Shown here piece after piece: positions 18,543 through 26,726 of a stretch of 64,000 nt of DNA. The position numbers and the translations under genes were made by a program. The notes under the pieces were generated by a model, which was not told the origin of the DNA, did no database searches, and saw only the letters and a list, made by a program, of their open reading frames with translations. The stretch comes from Lachnospira sp. (GTDB lineage Bacteria; Bacillota; Clostridia; Lachnospirales; Lachnospiraceae): contig JAGATQ010000032.1 in NCBI GenBank assembly GCA_017621205.1, positions 1 through 64,000 of the forward strand, in the 5' to 3' direction. The stretch's first letter is position 1; each line of letters begins with the position of its first letter.

Positions 18543-18862
18543 AGAATATAATAATACGAGGAAGAGTTTGGTATAGTATTTAGGATGACATGGTTATCAG
18601 AGAGGATGCTATACCTGTACATTCTAGGAAAGCAGACAGAGAGGATGTCATTTGCTGAGAGATATCTATGTGGATAGAATGGAAGTACCAGCTTGGAGTG
18701 GTCCTAATCCGACCCGGTCTGATACCGTTATCATCATAATGAAGTGTGTAAGGATGCCCTTCTTTTTATCTGTGATGGAAGAAGAGGTTGTTATTCTTAT
18801 GAACTAGGGTGGAACCGCGAAAGATATTCGTCCCTGGCCTTGTGCCAGGGATTTTTTATTTT
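18543..18862 (+). ncRNA. T-box leader, threonine-specific
   Basis: A tRNA-sensing leader. The T-box core AGGGTGGAACCGCG lies at 18806-18819 and is followed by a terminator stem CCCTGGC/GCCAGGG (18832-18850) and a T-run. The likely specifier codon is ACC (18687-18689) in the context GAAGTACCAGCT; the ilvB leader has the parallel GAAGCATCAGCT, which supports this reading. An extra hairpin GGTATAG/CTATACC (18570-18615) precedes stem I. Uncharged tRNA-Thr should favour antitermination and expression of the small membrane protein gene and thrS. Confidence 0.9.
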
Positions 18863-18890
18863 ATAATTTCATTTAAAGGAGGACGTATGT

Positions 18891-19130
18891 ATGGAATTGG
18901 TAAAGCAGGCAGCAGATATGGTTACAGAATGGGCTGGCAATGCAAAAGAAGCGATGTCAGAGTATATGGAAACCGAGAAAACGGTGACCAGAAGGGAGAC
19001 CCTTTTGACAGGGGCATTGATACTGTGCATTGGTGTGATTATTGGTTTTATGATGGCGCCGATTAAGAAGGGTATCAGTATTGCGAGTGATAATGTAAAT
19101 AGTTTTAATGATGACGATGATGAGGAATAA
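18891..19130 (+). CDS. Small membrane protein under T-box control
   Basis: A 79-residue protein of unknown function with one hydrophobic segment (about 39-56, LLTGALILCIGVIIGFMMA), an amphipathic charged N-terminus and an acidic tail (DDDDEE). The segment ending FMMAPIKKG vaguely resembles YtxH-type proteins, but this is not a firm match. AAAGGAGGA gives a strong ribosome site at ATG 18891. It lies between the threonine T-box terminator and thrS, 25 bases from thrS, so it is expected to be induced with thrS under threonine starvation. Confidence 0.78.
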   Translation: MELVKQAADMVTEWAGNAKEAMSEYMETEKTVTRRETLLTGALILCIGVIIGFMMAPIKKGISIASDNVNSFNDDDDEE

Positions 19131-19155
19131 AACAAAAAAGCAAGGAGAGCATATC

Positions 19156-21150
19156 ATGAAGATTACATTGAAGGATGGTTCCAGTAAGGAATATGAAGAG
19201 GCAATGCCGGTTATTGATATTGCCAGAGATATTAGCGAAGGCTTAGCCCGTATGGCTTGTGTGGCAGAGATTGACGGTGAGGTGGTAGACCTTAGAACCG
19301 TGGTGGACAAGGATTGTGAGTTGAATATTTTAACCTTTCAGGATGAGGCGGGAAAGAAGGCGTACTGGCATACGACCTCCCATGTGCTGGCAGAGGCGGT
19401 AAAACGCTTGTATCCAGATGCCAAGGTTACCATTGGTCCGGCAATTGATGAGGGCTTTTATTACGATTTTGACTGTGAGCCGTTTGACCGGGCAGCTTTG
19501 GATAACATTGAAAAGGAAATGAAGAAAATTATCAAGGAAGGGGCGGCGTTAGAACGCTATACTTTGCCGAGGGATGAAGCAATTGCCTTTATGAAGGAGA
19601 GGAAAGAGCCCTACAAGGTGGAATTAATTGAGGATTTACCTGAGGATGCGGAGATATCCTTCTATTCACAGGGAGGATTTGTTGACCTTTGTGCAGGACC
19701 TCATCTGATGACTACCAAGCCCATTAAGGCATTTAAGCTGATCTCTTCCTCTGGTGCATACTGGCGCGGAGATGAGAAGAATAAAATGCTGACCCGTGTG
19801 TACGGTATTTCCTTTACAAAGAAAGCGGATTTGGACGCCTATATGGAGCATCTGGAGGATATCAAAAAGAGAGACCATAATAAGCTTGGTCGTGAGATGG
19901 AGCTGTTTACGACAGTAGATGTAATTGGACAGGGCTTACCGCTCATTATGCCGAAGGGTGTAAAGATGATTCAGAAGCTGCAGCGTTGGATTGAGGACTT
20001 AGAGGACAACGAGTGGGGCTATGTCAGAACCCGTACGCCATTGATGGCAAAGTCTGATTTGTACAAAATCTCAGACCATTGGGGGCATTATAAGGATGGT
20101 ATGTTTCTGCTTGGTGAGGATGATGAGGATGAAAATGGCGTTAGTGCATCCGGTAAGGAGATATTTGCTCTTCGTCCGATGACCTGCCCGTTCCAGTATT
20201 ATGTATATAAGGCAACACAGAAGTCCTACCGTGACCTGCCTTACCGTATGGGCGAAACATCTACACTGTTTCGAAATGAGGAGTCGGGAGAGATGCACGG
20301 ACTAACCAGAGTACGTCAGTTTACGATTAGTGAGGGACATCTAATTTGTACACCAGAACAGATTAAAGATGAATTTAAGGGCTGTGTAGCATTGGCGAAG
20401 CATTGCCTGACTGTGCTTGGTGTTGAAGAGGATGTGACTTACCGGATGTCTAAATGGGATCCGAACGATAAGGAGAAGTACATGGGAACTGCCGAGGAGT
20501 GGGATAAGGTGCAGGATGCCATGCGGGAGATTTTAGATGAAATCGGTATTGACTATACTGAAGAAGACGGAGAGGCGGCATTCTATGGTCCGAAGCTTGA
20601 TATACAGGCGAAGAATGTATATGGCAAGAAGGATACCATGATTACGGTGCAGCTTGATATGTTCCTTGCAGAGCGTTTCGATATGTATTATATCGACCAG
20701 AATGGTGAGAAGAAACGTCCTTATATTATTCATAGGACATCGATGGGCTGTTATGAGCGTACACTGGCATGGCTGATTGAAAAGTATGCCGGACTGTTCC
20801 CGACGTGGCTTTGTCCGGAGCAGGTGCGTGTCCTTCCGATTTCCGAGAAATATCAGGATTATGCAGAGCAGGTACTCTCAGAGCTTAAGAAAAATGGCAT
20901 TGATTGTACTCTGGATGACCGGGCGGAAAAGATTGGTAAAAAGATTCGTGAGACCCGCTTAGACCGTGTTCCGTATATGCTGGTTGTGGGACAAAAGGAA
21001 GAGGAGGAAAATCTGGTATCCGTGCGCAGCCGTTATGCCGGGGACGAGGGACAAAAACCACTTGCCACCTTTATTCAGGAGATATGTGAGGAGATTCGTA
21101 CAAAGGCAATCCGCAAAATAGAGGTCGTCACGGAAAATGCAAAGGGATAG
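19156..21150 (+). CDS. thrS: Threonyl-tRNA synthetase
   Basis: Class II synthetase for tRNA-Thr, 664 residues, the normal full-length form. Domain order: TGS (about 1-62), editing/SAD domain with HTTSHVLAEA and YYDFD, catalytic core with MTCPFQYYVYK, TRVRQFTISEGHL and YIIHRTSMGCYERTLAWL, and the anticodon-binding domain from about 560. ATG 19156 is chosen over an upstream in-frame codon because CAAGGAGA sits 8 bases before it and MKITLKDGS is the usual N-terminus. It is the main target of the upstream T-box. Confidence 0.97.
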   Translation: MKITLKDGSSKEYEEAMPVIDIARDISEGLARMACVAEIDGEVVDLRTVVDKDCELNILTFQDEAGKKAYWHTTSHVLAEAVKRLYPDAKVTIGPAIDEGFYYDFDCEPFDRAALDNIEKEMKKIIKEGAALERYTLPRDEAIAFMKERKEPYKVELIEDLPEDAEISFYSQGGFVDLCAGPHLMTTKPIKAFKLISSSGAYWRGDEKNKMLTRVYGISFTKKADLDAYMEHLEDIKKRDHNKLGREMELFTTVDVIGQGLPLIMPKGVKMIQKLQRWIEDLEDNEWGYVRTRTPLMAKSDLYKISDHWGHYKDGMFLLGEDDEDENGVSASGKEIFALRPMTCPFQYYVYKATQKSYRDLPYRMGETSTLFRNEESGEMHGLTRVRQFTISEGHLICTPEQIKDEFKGCVALAKHCLTVLGVEEDVTYRMSKWDPNDKEKYMGTAEEWDKVQDAMREILDEIGIDYTEEDGEAAFYGPKLDIQAKNVYGKKDTMITVQLDMFLAERFDMYYIDQNGEKKRPYIIHRTSMGCYERTLAWLIEKYAGLFPTWLCPEQVRVLPISEKYQDYAEQVLSELKKNGIDCTLDDRAEKIGKKIRETRLDRVPYMLVVGQKEEEENLVSVRSRYAGDEGQKPLATFIQEICEEIRTKAIRKIEVVTENAKG

Positions 21151-21266
21151 ATAAAGCAAAGCGGATATGCTATGTTTAAACTATTATGCCAACAGGTAAT
21201 GCAAGACGGAAGCAAGGTCAGCTGATGTGGAATAGTTGAAAAAGGATGTAAGCGGGATTAAACAAC

Positions 21267-21746
21267 ATGGAACAATTGAAAAAAGATATCAAGGCATATT
21301 CTAAAGGAGGCATCCTTGTAATAATCTATATTGTTGTCGCAGATTTGCTGCTTGGGAAAATGTGTCCAATGGTGCTGTTAACCGGTTTTCCCTGTCCTGC
21401 CTGTGGACTGACGAGAGCAGGGCTTTATGTGATGTGCTTCCGTTTTGAAGATGCGTGGCGTATGAACCCGGTTATTTTTCCGATTGGAGCATTTCTTATC
21501 TATTTTTTTCTTTGTCGCTATGTGTTTCAAAGACCAGTATCTGGCTGGCGGTGGATGCTATGGATGATTTTAATTATGTTGCTTGTTGTATATATGGTTA
21601 GAATGGGGAATTATCTGGAACTTTTAAGCATATCCTTAGAAGGAGAGAAAGAGGGACTCTTTCCCCATATCATAGGAACACCGTTTTCCTATTTTAAGCG
21701 TAATCTATTGTATAAATTTTATCGGCTGGTAAGATGCTTCATGTAA
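21267..21746 (+). CDS. DUF2752 membrane protein
   Basis: A 159-residue membrane protein with three or four hydrophobic segments. The segment FPCPACGLTRAGLYVMCFRFEDAWRMNP is the DUF2752 signature (CP.CG.TR followed by an aromatic/Asn-Pro motif). Function is unknown. The ribosome site is weak (GTAAGCGGG), and no clear promoter is seen in the 116-base gap after thrS. The last 35 residues lack further motifs. Confidence 0.82.
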   Translation: MEQLKKDIKAYSKGGILVIIYIVVADLLLGKMCPMVLLTGFPCPACGLTRAGLYVMCFRFEDAWRMNPVIFPIGAFLIYFFLCRYVFQRPVSGWRWMLWMILIMLLVVYMVRMGNYLELLSISLEGEKEGLFPHIIGTPFSYFKRNLLYKFYRLVRCFM

Positions 21747-21931
21747 TGGTCGGGTGGAAGCGAGAGTTTCGCTGAATGTAACGATTATCTTCTTAGCTTG
21801 TATAATGATATGTGAAGTTTGTGTTAAGAAAATGTTGCAAAAATATTGACAATTATTGTCGAAATGAGTATACTATGATTGCGTTAGAGGGACTTGAGAT
21901 TTCGCAAATATATGTAAAGGAGGATGCGAGA

Positions 21932-22174
21932 ATGGAAGAGATGACTCTTGGACAGTGGATTGGAACCATCGTGCTTTGCATGATTCCCTGTGTTAACATC
22001 GTGATGTTAATCGTGTGGGCTGCTGGTAATGGTAATCCAATTAGAAAGAGATTTGCGCAGGCATACTTGATTGTTACAGTTGCAGTATATGTAATTGGCA
22101 TTATTTTATATGCTGTAGCCGGTGCGGCTCTTATGGCATCATTAGGAGCAGCTGCTATGTTAATTGCAGCATAA
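21932..22174 (+). CDS. Small two-helix membrane protein
   Basis: An 80-residue hydrophobic protein with two membrane segments (about 9-29 and 42-65) and an Ala-rich C-terminus; the linker NGNPIRKRFAQAY is basic and probably cytosolic. Similar short proteins with LGQWIGT and IPCVNIVMLIVWA-like segments occur in Clostridia, without known function. AAAGGAGG is 8-9 bases before ATG 21932, so the longer open frame from 21812 is rejected. A clear terminator follows. Confidence 0.75.
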   Translation: MEEMTLGQWIGTIVLCMIPCVNIVMLIVWAAGNGNPIRKRFAQAYLIVTVAVYVIGIILYAVAGAALMASLGAAAMLIAA

Positions 22175-22206
22175 TTACATACATTAATTATGTGTGAATT
22201 TACAGA

Positions 22207-22240
22207 AAAAAGGAAGTGGATAGTCGCTTCCTTTTTATTT
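22207..22240 (+). terminator. Terminator after the small membrane protein gene
   Basis: AAAAGGAAGTG pairs with CGCTTCCTTTT around a short loop, followed by TTTTTATTTTT. Confidence 0.85.
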
Positions 22241-22259
22241 TTACAAGTTAAAAAAACAT

Positions 22260-22288
22260 TTGACACGACTGGATGTATATAGTATAAT
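22260..22288 (+). promoter_or_regulatory. infC operon promoter
   Basis: Consensus TTGACA (22260-22265), 17-base spacer, consensus TATAAT (22283-22288). One of the strongest promoters in the window, as expected for a translation operon. Confidence 0.85.
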
Positions 22289-22294
22289 GTCATT

Positions 22295-22500
22295 TGTTGC
22301 GAGTATTAACTCGCAAAATGAAAAGAAAGCAGAGTTTCCACTCTCACCTTAGCACAACGGTGACTTGGGTTCATAGTTTGAAAGGGTTAGATAGCTAAAT
22401 GGCTAATTTGGCTTTATTCGGTTATGAGGTGGATGCTTATGCAGACCACTTTTTTTATTAGGAGGATGCCAAGGCATTCTTCTTAGAACAGATTTCATGA
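22295..22500 (+). ncRNA. L20-type leader of the infC operon
   Basis: A leader of about 200 bases upstream of infC-rpmI-rplT. It contains GAGTTTCCACTC, a CCTTAGCACAACGGTGACTTGGG block and later GGTGG...CCACTTTTTTT, which can form an attenuator-like terminator just before the infC ribosome site. The position and these elements match the Firmicutes L20 leader, where ribosomal protein L20 binds the RNA and causes premature termination. Covariance search against the Rfam L20 leader family was not possible here. Confidence 0.72.
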
Positions 22501-22515
22501 TGGAGGTGCAGAACC

Positions 22516-23019
22516 ATAGCTGATTGTATGATTAATGAGCAGATTCGAGACAAGGAAGTACGTGTGATTGGTACAGATGGAGAACAGTTGGGAATTATGT
22601 CTTCTAAGGAGGCACTTAAGCTCGCAGAAGAAGCAGAGCTTGACCTTGTTAAGATTGCTCCTACCGCAAAACCACCAGTTTGTAAGATTATTAACTATAG
22701 CAAGTATAAATACGAGCTGGCGAGAAAAGAAAAGGAAGCAAGAAAGAAACAAAAGACTGTAGATGTGAAGGAGATACGTTTTTCTCCGAATATTGATAAG
22801 AATGATTTGAATACGAAGATTAATCAGGCTAGAAAGTTTCTTTCTAAAGGAGACAAGGTGAAGGTGAATTTACGGTTCCGTGGCCGTGAGTTAGCACATG
22901 TGGATTCCAGTAAGCATATCTTAGAAGAGTTTGCAGAGGCATTGGAGGATTGTGCGACCATTGATAAGCCTGCTAAGTTTGAAGGACGTAGTATGATTAT
23001 GATACTATCTGGTAAGTAG
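22516..23019 (+). CDS. infC: Translation initiation factor IF-3, probable AUA start
   Basis: IF-3 binds the 30S subunit, checks start codon-anticodon pairing and keeps subunits apart. MINEQIRDKEVRVIGTDGEQLG, the SKYKYELARKEKEARKKQK linker and the C-terminal KVKVNLRFRGRE are typical. A first ATG lies at 22528, but the only good ribosome site, GGAGGT (22502-22507), is 20 bases from it and 8 bases from an in-frame ATA at 22516; an in-frame stop lies at 22498. I therefore start at ATA, giving 167 residues. Non-AUG starts are the known basis of infC autoregulation. Confidence 0.9.
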   Translation: MADCMINEQIRDKEVRVIGTDGEQLGIMSSKEALKLAEEAELDLVKIAPTAKPPVCKIINYSKYKYELARKEKEARKKQKTVDVKEIRFSPNIDKNDLNTKINQARKFLSKGDKVKVNLRFRGRELAHVDSSKHILEEFAEALEDCATIDKPAKFEGRSMIMILSGK

Positions 23020-23109
23020 AGCTAATTCTATGATGTTATTGCAGCCCTTGTGGTAGACGTTGACATTGTATTATTACGATAGAGATTATTTTTAAGGAGG
23101 ACAAAAGTT

Positions 23110-23307
23110 ATGCCAAAAATGAAAACTAACAGAGCAGCAGCGAAGCGTTTTAAGAAGACCGGTACTGGTAAGTTAAAAAGACAGAAAGCGTATAAGCAGC
23201 ATATTTTAACTAAGAAGTCTACAAAGAAGAAGAGAACCTTGAGAAAAGGCGTTATGACAGACGCTAGCAATGTAAAGAACATGAAGAAGGTATTACCTTA
23301 TTTGTAA
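23110..23307 (+). CDS. rpmI: 50S ribosomal protein L35
   Basis: A 65-residue basic ribosomal protein, full length. [31 protein letters not shown] is the usual L35 beginning. AAGGAGG precedes ATG 23110. It is the middle gene of infC-rpmI-rplT, 28 bases before rplT. Confidence 0.98.
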   Translation: MPKMKTNRAAAKRFKKTGTGKLKRQKAYKQHILTKKSTKKKRTLRKGVMTDASNVKNMKKVLPYL

Positions 23308-23335
23308 GATTTAGAAAGAAACGGAGGAAACTATA

Positions 23336-23692
23336 ATGGCAAGAATTAAAGGCGGACAGAACGCTAAGAAAAAGCATAATAGAACATTAAAGTTAGCGAA
23401 GGGTTATAGAGGAGCTCGTTCTAAGCAGTATAGAGTTGCTAAGCAGTCTGTTATGAGAGCATTGAGCAGTTCTTATGCAGGAAGAAAGCAGCGTAAGAGA
23501 CAGTTCAGACAGCTCTGGATTGCCCGTATCAATGCAGCAGCCCGTATGAATGGACTTTCTTATTCTAAGTTTATGTATGGCTTAAAGCAGGCTGGTATTG
23601 AGGTGAACCGTAAGATGCTTTCTGAGATGGCTATCTCAGATGCAGAAGGATTTACACAGTTAGTTGAGGTTGCTAAGAGCAAGTTAGCTTAA
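23336..23692 (+). CDS. rplT: 50S ribosomal protein L20
   Basis: A 118-residue 23S rRNA-binding protein needed for early 50S assembly. MARIKGG at the start, [19 protein letters not shown] and [18 protein letters not shown] are diagnostic. GGAGG precedes ATG 23336. In Firmicutes L20 represses its own operon through the leader RNA upstream of infC, which fits the leader seen at 22295-22500. Confidence 0.98.
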   Translation: MARIKGGQNAKKKHNRTLKLAKGYRGARSKQYRVAKQSVMRALSSSYAGRKQRKRQFRQLWIARINAAARMNGLSYSKFMYGLKQAGIEVNRKMLSEMAISDAEGFTQLVEVAKSKLA

Positions 23693-23696
23693 ATTT

Positions 23697-23910
23697 ATAG
23701 TATGATGCCAGGGTCAAAAGGTCAATATGCCGTTCATGCTTGCATGATAAGGCATTTGAACTTGGGACCCGCCAAACATGAGAAAGGAGCAATTTACGTA
23801 GTAAATTAGCGGATTTCGAATGTTTGCAGGATTGCAGGAGTTGTGAAACAACGGAGCAATCCGTGGCATCCGTTGGGTCCAAAATACTTTTTGACCTAAC
23901 ATCATAGTAT
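23697..23910. repeat. Terminal-inverted-repeat element with multi-helix fold
   Basis: A 214-base element between rplT and its terminator. The ends (23697-23722 and about 23886-23910) are imperfect inverted repeats sharing TATGATG and GGTCAAAA. Inside, helices nest cleanly: ATGCC/GGCAT (23727-23731 with 23751-23755), GGACCC/GGGTCC (23765-23770 with 23875-23880), AATTTAC/GTAAATT (23791-23797 with 23801-23807), CGGAT/ATCCG (23810-23814 with 23868-23872), GGATTGC/GCAATCC (23829-23835 with 23856-23862) and GTTGT/ACAAC (23840-23844 with 23848-23852). It could be a MITE-like repeat or a structured RNA. No convincing coding frame is present. Confidence 0.65.
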
Positions 23911-23920
23911 GTGTAGTTAA

Positions 23921-23950
23921 AAAGCCGGAGCTTTCCGGCTTTTTTATTTT
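23921..23950 (+). terminator. Terminator of the infC operon
   Basis: AAAGCCGGA (23921-23929), loop GCTT, TCCGGCTTT (23934-23942), then a T-rich tail. Strong intrinsic terminator. Confidence 0.92.
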
Positions 23951-23951
23951 C

Positions 23952-23980
23952 TTGACAAACCAAACGGATTGTGATAACAT
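23952..23980 (+). promoter_or_regulatory. ilvBN promoter
   Basis: TTGACA (23952-23957), 17-base spacer, TAACAT (23975-23980). It starts the T-box leader transcript. Confidence 0.72.
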
Positions 23981-23986
23981 CTACTC

Positions 23987-24288
23987 ATATATAGCAAATG
24001 CAATGATAAGGAGGAGTACCTATACTCCTAGACAGCCAGAGAGAGGGCGGATGGTGCAAGCCTTTTGTTTAGATATAGGGAAGTAGCCTTTGAGCAGTGA
24101 ACCGAACGAAGCATCAGCTGGGCTTTCAGTAGACTTCAACGGAATTCCCACCGTTACAGGGGAAGCAATATTTAAGGCAGAAAGCCTGCGTATTGACAGA
24201 GAGCAGAATGTAGATTCTGAATTTAGGTGGTAACGCGGATATGATTCGTCCTAAACTGATTGTGATAATTGGTTTAGGATTTTTTTTA
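23987..24288 (+). ncRNA. T-box leader, probably isoleucine-specific
   Basis: The T-box core AGGTGGTAACGCGG is at 24225-24238, followed by a terminator, CCTAAACTGATT with AATTGGTTTAGG and a run of Ts (24250-24288). GAAGCATCAGCT at about 24109-24119 matches the specifier-loop context of the thrS leader, giving AUC (Ile, 24113-24115) followed by A. Low charged tRNA-Ile should therefore switch on ilvBN. The match of codon and pathway supports the assignment. Confidence 0.87.
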
Positions 24289-24306
24289 TGAAAAGGAGGA
24301 TGTGCA

Positions 24307-26028
24307 ATGATAAAAGGAACAGATTTGTTTGTAAAAGCATTGAAGGAGGAGGGAGTAGATATTTTATTTGGCTATCCGGGAGGACAGGCGATTGATTTGT
24401 TTGATTCCCTGTATGACCAGGATGATATCGAGGTGATTCTTCCACGGCATGAGCAGGCTCTGATTCATGCGGCGGATGGCTATGCCCGTTCAACAGGTAA
24501 GGTTGGTGTGTGTCTGGTAACGAGTGGTCCCGGTGCAACGAATCTGGTAACAGGAATAGCAACAGCAAATTATGATAGTGTACCGTTGGTTTGTTTTACC
24601 GGACAGGTACCATTGGGACTGATGGGAAATGATGCTTTTCAAGAGGTAGATATTGTCGGGATAACGAGAAGTATTTGTAAATATGCGGTAACGGTTCGTA
24701 AAAGAGAGGATTTGGGGCGGATTATAAAGGAAGCGTTTTATATTGCCAGAACAGGACGGCCGGGACCGGTTGTTATTGATTTGCCAAAGGATATCCAGCA
24801 GGCGATGGGAAGTGCAGAATATCCAAAGGAGGTTGCTATCAGAAGCTACAAGCCGAATGAATCCGTACATATCGGACAGATTAAGAAGGCAGCAGGTATC
24901 TTAAAGAAAGCAAAAAAGCCATTGTTTTTAGTAGGTGGCGGTGTAAATATCTCTGGTGCCAACGAGCAGATGACAAAGCTTGCTGAGCAGACGGGAGTTC
25001 CGGTTATTACAACGATTATGGGGAAGGGGGCTGTACCAAGCAGTCATTCGTTATATATGGGCAACATTGGTATTCATGGGAGCTATGCGGCCAATCATGC
25101 TGTAAGTGAGTGTGATGTGTTATTTTCTATTGGTACCCGCTTTAATGACCGTATTACAGGAAAGATTAGTGAATTTGCTCCCCATGCGACGATTATTCAT
25201 ATTGATATTGACTCTGCTTCTATTTCCAAAAATATTGTGGTAGATGTACCGATTGTTGCGGATGCAAAGCTGGCAATTGAGGCATTGCTTGAGCATACCA
25301 CAAAGCTTTCTGTCGAGCCTTGGGTTAAGCAGGTGACACAGTGGAAGGAGCAGTATCCGATTAACATGGAGCGATATGAGGGATTGACGCCAGAGAAGGT
25401 AATACGCTACATTAATGAGCATTTTGAGAATCCGATTGTGACAACGGATGTTGGACAGAACCAGCTTTGGACGACACAGTATCTTGAGATTGAAAGCAAC
25501 CGTCAGCTTCTGACCTCTGGGGGACTCGGCACAATGGGATATGGTTTTCCGGCAGCGGTTGGAGCAAAGCTTGGGAATCCTGAGCGGGATGTCATTGCGA
25601 TTTCCGGTGATGGTGGAATGCAGATGAATATACAGGAGCTTGCAACAGCAGTTGCTTTGGAGCTGCCTTTAACATTGGTAGTATTTAATAACGGGTATCT
25701 TGGCAATGTACGTCAGTGGCAGGAGATGTTTTTCAATAAACGCTATTCCAGCACCTGCCTGACATATCGAAAAAGCTGTGAGCGGGATTGTATGAATAAG
25801 GATAAATGCTGTCCAAAGTATACCCCGGATTTTGTGAAGCTTGCCGAGAGTTATGATGCTTATGGAATCCGTGTTATGAAGGAAGAGGATATAGAAAAGG
25901 CATTTGCCTATGCTAAGGAGCATAAAAATGCACCGACCCTGATTGAGTTTATTATTGAGCGGGAGGCGAATGTTTCTCCTATGGTGCCGGGAGGCAAACC
26001 GCTTTATGATATGATTATGGATTGTTAG
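24307..26028 (+). CDS. ilvB: Acetolactate synthase large subunit
   Basis: ThDP- and FAD-dependent catalytic subunit joining two pyruvates, or pyruvate and 2-oxobutyrate, in branched-chain amino-acid synthesis. 573 residues. FGYPGGQAIDLFDSL with the catalytic Glu in LPRHEQAL near the N-terminus, VTSGPGATNLVTGIA, and the ThDP-Mg motif GDGGMQMNIQEL...NNGYLG are intact. Unusual: a short Cys-rich insertion replaces the usual loop after NKRYSS, with C484, C491, C495, C501 and C502. AAAGGAGGA is upstream of ATG 24307. It is followed by ilvN after 50 bases. Confidence 0.95.
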   Translation: MIKGTDLFVKALKEEGVDILFGYPGGQAIDLFDSLYDQDDIEVILPRHEQALIHAADGYARSTGKVGVCLVTSGPGATNLVTGIATANYDSVPLVCFTGQVPLGLMGNDAFQEVDIVGITRSICKYAVTVRKREDLGRIIKEAFYIARTGRPGPVVIDLPKDIQQAMGSAEYPKEVAIRSYKPNESVHIGQIKKAAGILKKAKKPLFLVGGGVNISGANEQMTKLAEQTGVPVITTIMGKGAVPSSHSLYMGNIGIHGSYAANHAVSECDVLFSIGTRFNDRITGKISEFAPHATIIHIDIDSASISKNIVVDVPIVADAKLAIEALLEHTTKLSVEPWVKQVTQWKEQYPINMERYEGLTPEKVIRYINEHFENPIVTTDVGQNQLWTTQYLEIESNRQLLTSGGLGTMGYGFPAAVGAKLGNPERDVIAISGDGGMQMNIQELATAVALELPLTLVVFNNGYLGNVRQWQEMFFNKRYSSTCLTYRKSCERDCMNKDKCCPKYTPDFVKLAESYDAYGIRVMKEEDIEKAFAYAKEHKNAPTLIEFIIEREANVSPMVPGGKPLYDMIMDC

Positions 26029-26078
26029 GATGACACGAAATGTATATGACATAGATTAGATATTTGGAGGCGATAAGC

Positions 26079-26585
26079 ATGAATATGAAGAAAAGATGGA
26101 TTTCTCTTTATGTAGAGAATCAAATTGGTGTGCTGGCGAAGATTTCCGGTTTGTTTTCCGGTAAATCCTATAATTTGGATAGCTTAACAGTGGGTGAAAC
26201 AGAGGATACAAGTGTGTCCCGTATGACAATCGGACTGACCTGTGATGATATTACCTTTGAACAGATTAAAAAGCAGCTAAACCGCAGTATCGAGGTTATA
26301 AAGGTAATGGACTTTACGGATATACCGATTCACAAAAAGGAGATTTTATTTATCAAAATCAATAGCTGTTCGGATAAGGACAGAGAGGAAATCTTTCGTA
26401 TTGTCAACGCATTTGAATTAAAGGTAACAGATTATAGCAAGAAATCTGTGCTGGTGGAGTGTGTGCAGACAGAGATGAAAAATAATGATATGATTGCATT
26501 GTTCAACCGGATTTTCCCGAACCGCATTGAGGTGGTCCGTGGTGGAAGTGTAGCCGTTGAGGCGATATCCAGTGCAGAGAGATAG
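26079..26585 (+). CDS. ilvN: Acetolactate synthase regulatory subunit
   Basis: Small subunit that activates IlvB and gives valine feedback inhibition. 168 residues with an N-terminal ACT domain (RWISLYVENQIGVLAKISGLFSG, then YNLDSLTVGETED) and the C-terminal ALS-ss domain. ATG 26079 is chosen because GGAGG (26066-26070) is 8 bases upstream; a TTG at 26064 overlaps that site. It ends the ilvBN operon. Confidence 0.94.
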   Translation: MNMKKRWISLYVENQIGVLAKISGLFSGKSYNLDSLTVGETEDTSVSRMTIGLTCDDITFEQIKKQLNRSIEVIKVMDFTDIPIHKKEILFIKINSCSDKDREEIFRIVNAFELKVTDYSKKSVLVECVQTEMKNNDMIALFNRIFPNRIEVVRGGSVAVEAISSAER

Positions 26586-26672
26586 GGGAGATGACTTGTT
26601 TGCAGAATTGTTTAAACCTTCTTTGTGATAAAGGTGTTTTAGGCAATTCTGCTAAGAATGTTGAAAAAATGA

Positions 26673-26701
26673 TTGACAAACCAATGGCAAAATGGTATTC
26701 T
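26673..26701 (+). promoter_or_regulatory. tRNA-Leu promoter
   Basis: TTGACA (26673-26678), 17-base spacer, TATTCT (26696-26701), about 25 bases before the tRNA. Confidence 0.7.
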
Positions 26702-26726
26702 GTTTTAGTCGGTGATTTACTGATAT

